Source: an uncultured Pseudomonadota bacterium
GTDB lineage: Bacteria > Pseudomonadota > Gammaproteobacteria > Burkholderiales > SG8-39
NCBI GenBank assembly: GCA_903864555.1
Contig: CAIPGJ010000411.1
Coordinates: 1-5,114, forward strand
Length of the DNA: 5,114 nt
Reading direction: 5' to 3'
Below, piece after piece: positions 1 through 5,114 of this stretch. The translations under genes were made by a program, and so were the position numbers. The stretch's first letter is position 1. Every line of letters begins with the position of its first letter. Below the pieces are notes generated by a model that ran no database searches, had not been told where the DNA came from, and worked only from the letters and a program-made list of their open reading frames with translations.

Positions 1-551
1 ATGGAGTCACGCAGCTTGGCGTCGAGATTGGAAAGCGGTTCGTCGTAAAGAATCACATCCGGGTCGGCGACCAGCGCACGCGCGAGTGCCACACGCTGCT
101 GCTGTCCGCCCGAAAGCTGGGCCGGATAACGCTCCCCGTATTGCGCATAGGGCAGTTCCACCAGGTCGAGCATGCGTTCCACGCGATCGCGCTCTTGCTG
201 GCGTGGGAAGCCCTTCATTTTCAGGGGAAAAGCGATGTTCTCGAAGATGGTTTTATGCGGCCACACGGCATAGCTCTGGAACACCATGCCCATGTTGCGC
301 TTGTAGGCGGGAACGCTCACGCCCTTGCCGCTCATGACACGGCCGCCGATCTCGATCACCCCCTCGTCAGAGGTCTCCAGTCCGGCAATCATTCTGAGTG
401 TCGTGGTCTTGCCCGACCCGCTTGGGCCAAGCAAGGTCACAAATTCGCCCTTGTCGACCTGCAAGTCGATGCCCTTGACCGCGGCGACTTCTCCGTATCG
501 CTTCCACAGTCCCGTAACGCGTATGCCTTCGCCAGCCATGGGTTCATCCAT
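1..551 (-). CDS. ABC transporter ATP-binding protein, FbpC/PotA type (3' end beyond window)
   Basis: This is the cytoplasmic ATPase that powers the importer encoded upstream; two copies would dock on the EAA loops of the permease. The 183 residues present show the nucleotide-binding domain in order: Walker A GPSGSGKTT (about 42-50), Q-loop VFQSYA with the Gln at 92, ABC signature LSGGQQQR (146-153), Walker B VILYDEP (166-172) and the D-loop SNLDAKLRDS up to the edge. All catalytic motifs seen are intact. The H-loop and any C-terminal regulatory (TOBE) domain lie outside the window; family members are usually about 340-370 residues, so roughly half is present. I chose the ATG at 551 because it overlaps the permease stop as TGATG, the usual sign of translational coupling. 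A second in-frame ATG lies at 539, and neither has a strong Shine-Dalgarno. The family assignment is firm; the substrate cannot be read from the ATPase. Confidence 0.95.
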   Translation of the reverse strand, partial: MDEPMAGEGIRVTGLWKRYGEVAAVKGIDLQVDKGEFVTLLGPSGSGKTTTLRMIAGLETSDEGVIEIGGRVMSGKGVSVPAYKRNMGMVFQSYAVWPHKTIFENIAFPLKMKGFPRQQERDRVERMLDLVELPYAQYGERYPAQLSGGQQQRVALARALVADPDVILYDEPLSNLDAKLRDS

Positions 552-2278
552 CAGTCGTGGGATCGGGTTCTGACGTCCACGCCGAACAACCAGCGGAACA
601 CCAGGACGATTGCGCCAACCAGGATCAGTTGCAGGATCGCCAGCGCGCTGGCGATCCCGTATGAGCCATCGACCAGGTAACCCCAGGTGAGGATGGGCAA
701 AGTCACCGAATTGACCCCGGAAAGAATGATGGAGGCACTGATCTCGCGCATCACGATCATGAACACCAGCAACCAGGTGGAAGCAATCACCGGCTTCAAC
801 AGAGGCAGGTTGACGAAGATGAAGGTGCGCAGGGGCGAGGCCCCGGCAATCGTCGCCGCCTCCTCCAGCGTGCGGTCGATCTGCATCAGCCCGTTGCTGG
901 TGGTACGCACTCCATACACTAGGTAGCGGATGACGAAGGCCAGCATCAGTATCCACAACGTCAGGTAAAGCGGCGTGCTGACATAAGCCCAGAGCATGCC
1001 CACGCCAAACACCGTGCCAGGTATGCCTATGGGCATGGCAATGAGGTAGTCTGCCAGCGCAAGCGGCTTGCTCGTACGTCGCACCATGCGATAGGCAATC
1101 AGCAGACCGAGCAGTGCGCAAAGCGTCGCCGTTCCCATGGCAAGAAATACCGAATTGCGCAAGCCCAGCATCATGTCCTCGGCTTGGAACAGGCGCTCGA
1201 AATTCTGTACACCGAAATCAGCCATCTGCAGCCCTGTTGTGCGCACCGGCAACAACGCGCGCAACAACACCGCTGCCAGCGGCACCGCTATCCCAACCAC
1301 AAAGGTGAACGCGCACACCAGGAATACCGGCCACTTCAATCTGCCCAGGGCGGTGAGAGCCGGCTTGTAACCGCGCGCTGTGACAGTGACAAAGCGCTCG
1401 GCACGGCGAGTCAGTCTCCTGTACCAATACAGACCGATGGCTGAGAGTGCCAGCAGCAGGCTGCCCGCTGCGGCGGCACCGGGTAGATCCGAGGGATAGT
1501 GGTTGGTGCGGTTGTAGATTTCGTAAGCCAGGGTCTCCAGGCGGATATGCGATCCGAGGAATCCCGGTATCGCGAACTGTTCCAGTGCCAAGGTGAAGAT
1601 GAACAGTCCTGCAGCGGCAATGCTCCCGATCATGATGGGCAAGGTGATGTGCATCAGGCGCTTCCAAAGATTGGCGCCGGAGATTTCTGCCGCTTCCTCA
1701 AGGGCCGGATCCATGGCGCGGAACGTACCGACATTCAGGATGAAAGCGTAGGGGATGAAGTAGAAAACCATCACCACGATGATGGCGCCCCAGGAGTACA
1801 CGTTGAACAGAGGTGCCTCGGCACCTGTGAGCGCCTGCCACCAGACATTGAGCAGGCCGGCTCGCGGGTCGGCAAGTACTGTCCAGCCAATCACGCCGAC
1901 CAGCGGCGAATAAAGCATGGGCAGGAGGAAACCTATCTCGAAAAAACGCTTGCCTGGCACGTCGGTTCGTGAAACGGCCCATGCGAGGAATACGCCAAGG
2001 CCGCAGGATATGAGCATCACTGGCAATGCCAGTCCCATGGAATTCAGTGTGGCAGCCTGCGTCCATCCCCCATTGAATAGACCGGCGTAAACATTCTGGA
2101 GATTCTCCAGAGTCCAGGTGGCACGACGGGATCCGGGGCTGTGCGTGCGCAGGGAACCGTATAGCAGAGCACCCAACGGCGTCAGCACCAGACCGGCAAT
2201 CAGCGCCAGCAACCCCCAGGACCACAGATTGCGTGCGCTGCTGCTGCCTGCCGGCGTAACCATGGTGTTCGCTACCAT
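551..2278 (-). CDS. ABC transporter permease with two fused membrane domains (FbpB-like)
   Basis: This inner-membrane channel subunit of a binding-protein-dependent importer has 575 residues, about the usual length for FbpB/ThiP-like permeases, in which two BPD_transp_1 domains are fused in one chain. About twelve hydrophobic segments are visible (near 20-42, 78-102, 117-137, 163-185, 217-237, 267-287, 316-340, 376-396, 411-433, 438-460, 498-518 and 543-564). Each half carries an EAA loop, the ATPase docking site: EEAAEISGANLWKRLMHITLP ends at Pro214, and the second, from E472-E473 through G479 to L491-P492, has the same spacing. The basic stretch at about 287-315 links the halves. The gene follows the binding protein by about 35 bases, with no terminator between, and overlaps the ATPase gene by one base. 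The start at 2278 has only a weak GAG upstream; an alternative in-frame ATG is at 2263. The substrate is unassigned. Confidence 0.95.
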   Translation of the reverse strand: MVANTMVTPAGSSSARNLWSWGLLALIAGLVLTPLGALLYGSLRTHSPGSRRATWTLENLQNVYAGLFNGGWTQAATLNSMGLALPVMLISCGLGVFLAWAVSRTDVPGKRFFEIGFLLPMLYSPLVGVIGWTVLADPRAGLLNVWWQALTGAEAPLFNVYSWGAIIVVMVFYFIPYAFILNVGTFRAMDPALEEAAEISGANLWKRLMHITLPIMIGSIAAAGLFIFTLALEQFAIPGFLGSHIRLETLAYEIYNRTNHYPSDLPGAAAAGSLLLALSAIGLYWYRRLTRRAERFVTVTARGYKPALTALGRLKWPVFLVCAFTFVVGIAVPLAAVLLRALLPVRTTGLQMADFGVQNFERLFQAEDMMLGLRNSVFLAMGTATLCALLGLLIAYRMVRRTSKPLALADYLIAMPIGIPGTVFGVGMLWAYVSTPLYLTLWILMLAFVIRYLVYGVRTTSNGLMQIDRTLEEAATIAGASPLRTFIFVNLPLLKPVIASTWLLVFMIVMREISASIILSGVNSVTLPILTWGYLVDGSYGIASALAILQLILVGAIVLVFRWLFGVDVRTRSHD

Positions 2279-2313
2279 CTCAAGAGCCCGGGAGCAGTTC
2301 GGTGCGTTGTCGC

Positions 2314-3441
2314 TTAGCGCTTCCAGCCGAGAATACGGCGCATCTCAGGCATGAGCTTGTCGTAGTTGTTATCCCAGTCATCCATATCCGGAACCCAGCG
2401 GATGCGTTCAGGATAAGGTTGCCACCAACCGGTCTGCTTCAACTTTGGTACCGCTGTACGCTCGTCGACCACACCTTTCAGGGTCGGCTTGGCCTGCACG
2501 GCATGAATGGCCTTGACCCCTTCGGGCGTAAAGAACCAGGCACAGAAGAGCCGTGCGGCATTGGGGCGCGGAGCATTTTTCGAGATCGCCAGATAGGTGT
2601 TGGTGAAGGCCGGCGCAATCTCCGGATATGTCCAGGCAGTCTTGTCTCCCTTCATGAACTCGATCATGGCGACCGATTCCCAGTTCGGGATGAAAACGGA
2701 GATTGCCCCGGCGGCAAGATCCTCGCGCCCTGGCGCAGAGCCCGGGTACAGGCGCGGTGCCTGGGCCGCAAGTCTTTCAAGAAATTTCGGACCGTACTCC
2801 GGCTTGCGATAGAACATCAGGAATGTGGCAAACGGTACACCGCCGCCGGCCGGCTCGTTGATGCCGATCTTGCCCTTGAGCTTGGGATTGAGCAGGCCGT
2901 TCCAGGTCTTGAATAACTCCTTCGCCTCGGCATGTGGAATGTGGCTGGGGTTGTAGGAGATCATGATCTCCGTCCATTTCGGGCTGTAGGCAATGCCCGG
3001 AAGATAGGTGCCCTTATCCAGTTTCTTATCCAGATCGGCGAGTGTGTAGCGAAGGTAGAGTCCGTCTTCCGCCAGGTCACGCATCCCTGCCGGGTCAGCT
3101 GAGTAGTTCACATCCATGACATGCTGGCGTGCACGCTCCTCAGTCAGGAATTGCTGGGTACCCAGCACCCCGACCTTGCGATCCAGCTGCACCTTGATGC
3201 CAAAACGCGCCGTGAAGGCCTTGGCCATTTCCGTCATCTCGTCAACGGGCGAGCTGTAGCGGACCAGGAGCGTACCCTCCTTGCGTGCAGCCTCAATCAG
3301 CCTGGGTGTTATATCAACAGTCTCAACAGACTGTGCCTGCGCCTCCTGATGCACCAACAGACCACTGGCGCCTGCAGCAGCCAGTACTGTTCCTGCGCGC
3401 AGGAATGTCCTGCGTCCTTCCTGATGCTTGCTGTCCGACAT
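2314..3441 (-). CDS. Periplasmic ABC substrate-binding protein with Tat-type leader
   Basis: This is the ligand-capturing subunit of the importer, 375 residues. The N-terminus has a twin-arginine motif (GRRTFLRAG, Arg10-Arg11), a hydrophobic Ala/Gly/Leu stretch (about 17-30) and a likely cleavage site after AQA at residue 36, so export by Tat to the periplasm is predicted. The mature part resembles the extracellular solute-binding proteins that pair with FbpB-like permeases: an opening strand near 57-64 (GTLLVRYS), the hinge-region segment IAYSPKWTEIMISYNPS (150-166), NGLLNPKLKGKIGINEP (181-197), and a late ISKNAPRPNAARLF block (287-299) followed by FFTPEGVKAI. No adjacent Tyr-Tyr pair occurs anywhere, unlike classical FbpA iron carriers, so an organic ligand is at least as likely as ferric iron. 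The ATG at 3441 is preceded by AGGAGGAGG at 3454-3446, a strong ribosome binding site that settles the start. First gene of the operon; probably controlled by the divergent TetR regulator. Confidence 0.92.
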   Translation of the reverse strand: MSDSKHQEGRRTFLRAGTVLAAAGASGLLVHQEAQAQSVETVDITPRLIEAARKEGTLLVRYSSPVDEMTEMAKAFTARFGIKVQLDRKVGVLGTQQFLTEERARQHVMDVNYSADPAGMRDLAEDGLYLRYTLADLDKKLDKGTYLPGIAYSPKWTEIMISYNPSHIPHAEAKELFKTWNGLLNPKLKGKIGINEPAGGGVPFATFLMFYRKPEYGPKFLERLAAQAPRLYPGSAPGREDLAAGAISVFIPNWESVAMIEFMKGDKTAWTYPEIAPAFTNTYLAISKNAPRPNAARLFCAWFFTPEGVKAIHAVQAKPTLKGVVDERTAVPKLKQTGWWQPYPERIRWVPDMDDWDNNYDKLMPEMRRILGWKR

Positions 3442-3445
3442 AGAG

Positions 3446-3454
3446 CCTCCTCCT
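3446..3454 (-). promoter_or_regulatory. Strong ribosome binding site of the binding-protein gene
   Basis: On the minus strand the sequence reads AGGAGGAGG and ends four bases before the ATG at 3441; the upstream AGGAGG copy has a seven-base spacing. It is much stronger than the weak sites before the permease and ATPase genes. That fits a binding protein made in excess over the membrane components. Confidence 0.85.
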
Positions 3455-3503
3455 GTTGGATTGCTTCATGACAGCCGGTCCGGGCAGTTCTTTATTTTTT
3501 TCC

Positions 3504-3533
3504 ATGCTACGGTCATTACTTGACAGGTGTCAA
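3504..3533 (-). promoter_or_regulatory. Predicted sigma-70 promoter of the ABC importer operon
   Basis: Reading the minus strand, a perfect TTGACA (3533-3528) is followed after 18 bases by TAGCAT (3509-3504), four of six matches to the -10 consensus. Transcription would begin near 3497, leaving a leader of about 55 bases before the ATG at 3441. The -35 hexamer lies wholly inside the right arm of the inverted repeat at 3516-3537, and the rest of the repeat fills most of the spacer, so a protein bound there would block RNA polymerase. Predicted from sequence only. Confidence 0.6.
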
Positions 3534-3537
3534 GTAA
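3516..3537. promoter_or_regulatory. Perfect inverted repeat, likely operator of the TetR-family regulator
   Basis: The left arm TTACTTGACA (3516-3525) and right arm TGTCAAGTAA (3528-3537) are exact reverse complements separated by GG. Symmetry stops at both outer ends. The position, between divergent genes, next to a TetR-family gene and over -35 elements, is the classic arrangement for autoregulating TetR-type repressors, which bind such palindromes as dimers or pairs of dimers. That the neighbouring regulator binds this site is inference, but a perfect repeat of this length is very unlikely by chance. Confidence 0.8.
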
Positions 3538-3559
3538 GACGGCAGCACACGGCTATAAT
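3531..3559 (+). promoter_or_regulatory. Predicted promoter of the TetR-family gene
   Basis: A perfect TATAAT lies at 3554-3559, about 50 bases before the chosen start at 3611. The hexamers at the right distance upstream (for example CAAGTA at 3531-3536, 17-base spacing) match the -35 consensus poorly and lie in the right arm of the inverted repeat. The plus-strand TTGACA at 3520-3525 is 28 bases from TATAAT, too far to act with it. Transcription would begin near 3566. The -10 is convincing; the -35 is not. Confidence 0.5.
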
Positions 3560-3610
3560 TGGCGAAGCAGTCCCATTCCATTCTTTCTTAACTCCCTCTC
3601 AACAACGCCC

Positions 3611-4249
3611 ATGACTCGCATCCGCGATGCGGACGCCACCCGTAACCGCATCCTGAAAGCGGCGGCCGCCCTCTTCTCCGAGAGGGGTTTCGACGGAGCG
3701 ATTCTCTCCGAAGTGGCACGGCGCGCAAAGGTGAGCAAACAGCTGCTTAGCTATCATTTCCGGGACAAGGAAAGCCTTTTCCGCGAAGTCCATGATGTGA
3801 AGTTCCGTCCCGCTGTGGAATGGCATGACGCCATGGAAGACAACCCCACCGAGTTGATTGCCCGGCGCTTCATGCAAAGGGCGCAGGATCCAGACTATGT
3901 GCGGTTTCTGACATGGGACGCTGCCAGCCGGCCCCGAAAACCCATCCCTGGCCAGACAGACCGATACCGGCGCATCCAGGATTACGGCAAAGCCATAGCC
4001 CAGTTGCAGCAGGAGGGCAAAATCTCTTCCCGACATGACCCTCATTTGCTTCATCTGGCCGCTTTGTGCCTGGCGACCTACCCGCTGGCCTTTCCTCAGA
4101 TCACGCACCTCGTCACCGGGCAGGCACCCACCCATCCAGCGTTCCAGAAGCGATGGAAACATTTTCTTGCTGCGGTTGGCAAAGCGCTGATGGAAGAAGA
4201 GGGGTTGCCACATGCAACGGCGGGTCTCAAGACCTCAAAACGAAACTGA
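3611..4249 (+). CDS. TetR/AcrR-family transcriptional regulator
   Basis: This 212-residue protein is probably a ligand-responsive repressor of the divergent importer operon and of itself. The N-terminal DNA-binding domain is clear: helix 1 at about 9-24 (ATRNRILKAAAALFSERG), then helix-turn-helix LSEVARRAKVSKQLLSYHF (32-50), followed by RDKESLFREV, all typical of the family. The rest (about 65-212) is the variable ligand-binding and dimerisation region, with TWDAASRPRKP near 101-111 and a hydrophobic stretch near 145-165; it does not reveal the effector. I start at the ATG at 3611. The same frame stays open back to a GTG at 3527, but that codon lies inside the operator and upstream of the TATAAT, so it could not be on the transcript. 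No Shine-Dalgarno is visible before 3611, so translation may be weak, as suits a repressor. Length is normal and no motif is broken. Confidence 0.93.
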   Translation: MTRIRDADATRNRILKAAAALFSERGFDGAILSEVARRAKVSKQLLSYHFRDKESLFREVHDVKFRPAVEWHDAMEDNPTELIARRFMQRAQDPDYVRFLTWDAASRPRKPIPGQTDRYRRIQDYGKAIAQLQQEGKISSRHDPHLLHLAALCLATYPLAFPQITHLVTGQAPTHPAFQKRWKHFLAAVGKALMEEEGLPHATAGLKTSKRN

Positions 4250-4432
4250 ATAAGCCGGCGGCAGGGCAGATTGCCCAAGGCGAATCGTACCCGCGGTTGG
4301 AAACCGGACACACCACTATTTTGCGACGCAATATCGCATTTCCGGTGAAAATCACGCCTTCGCCCGGCACCTGCTGGCGCTGTATCACGAACGGGTAAAT
4401 TTCCCGTATCTCCCTCAATCCTGAGATGGAAC
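4250..4432 (+). other. Intergenic gap with four short stem-loops, no gene recognised
   Basis: This 183-base stretch between the regulator and the thioesterase holds no convincing reading frame. It contains several short perfect inverted repeats: GGGCA/TGCCC (4264-4276, three-base loop), CGGTT/AACCG (4294-4306, three-base loop), TTGCG/CGCAA (4321-4331, one-base centre, competing with TGCGA/TCGCA at 4322-4338) and ACGGG/CCCGT (4391-4407, seven-base loop). None is followed by a clear run of T, so I do not call a terminator. No good -35/-10 pair was found, so it is open whether the thioesterase has its own promoter here or is reached by read-through from the regulator gene. Confidence 0.4.
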
Positions 4433-4912
4433 ATGAACCAGAAGAAGCAAGACTCACAGAGCATTCCGCCCCAGCCCGAGAAAACCGCCTCGGGCCGCAC
4501 CATTTATCACTTTCGCCAGCACGCCTACCTCAACCTGCTGGACATCAAGCGCCTGGTGCCGGAGCAGGGCGACAGCCAGACTGAACTGGTGATCACCGAG
4601 AGCCTGATGAACCCGAACGGCTCGGCCCATGGCGGCTCGATCTTTTCGCTGGTGGACACTGGCATGTCCGGCGCGCTGCGCAAGCACATTGTGGAACCGG
4701 AATTCAGCGCCACGGTGGAAAGCAAGATCAATTACCTGAAGGCGGTCAGGGTGGGCAGCACGCTGTTATGCACCGCACGGGTGATCCAGCGCACCAGCCG
4801 CCTGGCAGTCATCGAGGCTGATGTGCACAACGAAAACAACGAACTGGTAGCCAAGGCCATGGCCACCTTTGCCATCCTGAAACCGAGAACCGACACGAGC
4901 AAGAAGGCCTGA
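4433..4912 (+). CDS. PaaI-type hotdog-fold acyl-CoA thioesterase
   Basis: This 159-residue cytoplasmic protein probably hydrolyses an acyl- or aryl-CoA to the free acid and CoA. The family signature is plain: LMNPNGSAHGGSIFSLVDTG (58-77), with Asn62-Gly63, the His66-Gly67-Gly68 turn and Asp75 at the place of the catalytic acid in PaaI-like enzymes. The later strands ATVESKINYLKAVRVGSTLLC (93-113) and ARVIQRTSRLAVIEADV (115-131) are typical of the 4HBT hotdog domain, ending in KAMATFAIL (141-149). The first 20 or so residues are polar and outside the fold. The ATG at 4433 has only a weak GAGATGGA-type sequence before it. The Bug receptor gene follows after 34 bases, which suggests one transcript. 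Hotdog thioesterases vary widely in substrate, so the natural acyl-CoA is unknown; nearby transport genes suggest an imported organic acid, as inference only. Confidence 0.9.
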   Translation: MNQKKQDSQSIPPQPEKTASGRTIYHFRQHAYLNLLDIKRLVPEQGDSQTELVITESLMNPNGSAHGGSIFSLVDTGMSGALRKHIVEPEFSATVESKINYLKAVRVGSTLLCTARVIQRTSRLAVIEADVHNENNELVAKAMATFAILKPRTDTSKKA

Positions 4913-4935
4913 AGCGGCCCCATCGACATTTCAGC

Positions 4936-4942
4936 AAGGAGG
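4936..4942 (+). promoter_or_regulatory. Strong ribosome binding site of the Bug receptor gene
   Basis: AAGGAGG lies four bases before the ATG at 4947 and is followed by AG, so slightly different pairings are possible. It fixes the start of the truncated gene and fits high expression of a periplasmic receptor. Confidence 0.8.
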
Positions 4943-4946
4943 AGTC

Positions 4947-5114
4947 ATGAACACGTCCGCTATCCTGCATGCGCTGGCCGCCCTGGCCGCAACGGCCACA
5001 CTGGCAAGTACCCCGGGTCTCGTCCAGGCCCAGGCCTTCCCGACCAAGCCAGTGCGCATCATCGTGCCCTTTCCCACCGGCTCCAGCAGCAATGACATCG
5101 CCACGCGGGCCATC
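4947..5114 (+). CDS. Bug/TctC-family periplasmic solute receptor (N-terminal fragment, runs off window)
   Basis: Only the first 56 residues are present. Residues 1-28 form a Sec-type signal peptide: a short N-region, an Ala/Leu-rich core (about 8-20) and a likely cleavage site at VQAQA (26-30). The mature start FPTKPVRIIVPFPTGSSSND (31-50), followed by IATRAI, is the hallmark opening of the Bug (Bordetella uptake gene)/TctC receptors. In these the first strand and the Gly/Ser-rich turn contribute to binding the carboxylate of the ligand. Full-length members are about 320-330 residues. They deliver di- and tricarboxylates, aromatic acids or amides to tripartite tricarboxylate transporters, often as orphans without a linked TctAB. 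The gene lies 34 bases after the thioesterase with the same orientation and probably shares its transcript. The ligand cannot be told from this fragment. Confidence 0.92.
   Translation, partial: MNTSAILHALAALAATATLASTPGLVQAQAFPTKPVRIIVPFPTGSSSNDIATRAI

Noticed and set aside
141..680. Plus-strand open frame of 179 residues opposite the ATPase gene
   Set aside because: It lies antisense to an ATPase with every catalytic motif intact, and its translation has no recognisable family features. It is a shadow of GC-rich codon use.
1499..1972. Plus-strand open frame of 157 residues opposite the permease
   Set aside because: The permease frame on the other strand has clear membrane segments and EAA loops over the same bases. 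This translation is polar, with no recognisable domain.
1698..2225. Minus-strand open frame of 175 residues within the permease in another frame
   Set aside because: It is fully contained in the permease gene, rich in Arg, Cys and His as is typical of out-of-frame translation, and has no ribosome binding site.
2302..2916. Plus-strand open frame of 204 residues opposite the binding-protein gene
   Set aside because: It is antisense to a well-supported gene with a signal peptide and strong ribosome binding site; no motif is seen in its own translation.
3520..3559. TTGACA at 3520-3525 and TATAAT at 3554-3559 as one plus-strand promoter
   Set aside because: Each hexamer is a perfect consensus, but the 28-base spacing is far beyond the 16-19 bases sigma-70 polymerase accepts.
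3599..4213. Minus-strand open frame of 204 residues opposite the TetR-family gene
   Set aside because: The plus-strand product has an unmistakable TetR helix-turn-helix. The antisense product has no family features and starts inside the regulator.
4264..4276. GGGCA/TGCCC hairpin just after the regulator stop as a rho-independent terminator
   Set aside because: The stem is only five base pairs and is followed by AAGGCGAATC rather than a T run.
4066..4398. Possible small gene spanning the regulator end and the intergenic gap
   Set aside because: Most of it overlaps the regulator out of frame, and the translation has no recognisable features or ribosome binding site.

Overview
The window reads as ordinary proteobacterial chromosome, most likely from a beta-proteobacterium of the order Burkholderiales. 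The best lineage clue is the gene fragment at the right edge. It encodes the N-terminus of a Bug/TctC-type periplasmic receptor, a family greatly expanded in Bordetella, Achromobacter, Cupriavidus and relatives. GC-rich codon use, a Tat-type leader on the binding protein and tight gene packing fit this. Species cannot be named from the sequence alone.

Left part (1-3441, minus strand): a three-gene ABC importer operon, transcribed right to left. A Tat-exported periplasmic binding protein (3441-2314) is followed after about 35 bases by a 575-residue double-domain permease (2278-551). The ATPase gene starts inside the permease stop codon (TGATG overlap) and runs off the left edge. The architecture (one binding protein, one fused permease with two EAA loops, one FbpC/PotA-like ATPase) is that of the ferric iron / thiamine / 2-aminoethylphosphonate / polyamine group of importers. 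The ligand is not determined. The binding protein has no adjacent Tyr-Tyr pair, which argues against a classical FbpA-type iron carrier.

Centre (3442-3610): a divergent control region. It holds a perfect inverted repeat with 10-base arms and a GG centre (3516-3537). Its two arms carry consensus TTGACA -35 hexamers on opposite strands. On the minus strand this hexamer sits 18 bases from a TAGCAT -10, and is the likely promoter of the transporter operon. On the plus strand a perfect TATAAT lies downstream, just before the gene of a TetR-family regulator (3611-4249). The simplest reading is that this regulator binds the repeat and represses both the importer operon and itself, with relief by a ligand that may be the imported compound or a metabolite of it.

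Right part (4250-5114, plus strand): a 183-base gap with several short stem-loops, then a PaaI-type hotdog thioesterase (4433-4912). After 34 bases and a strong ribosome binding site comes the truncated Bug receptor (4947 onward). These last two probably form one transcript. A CoA-thioesterase next to two solute-capture systems and a TetR regulator suggests uptake and CoA-dependent breakdown of an organic acid, but this is inference from context. I found no RNA gene, CRISPR array, insertion sequence or clearly novel system.
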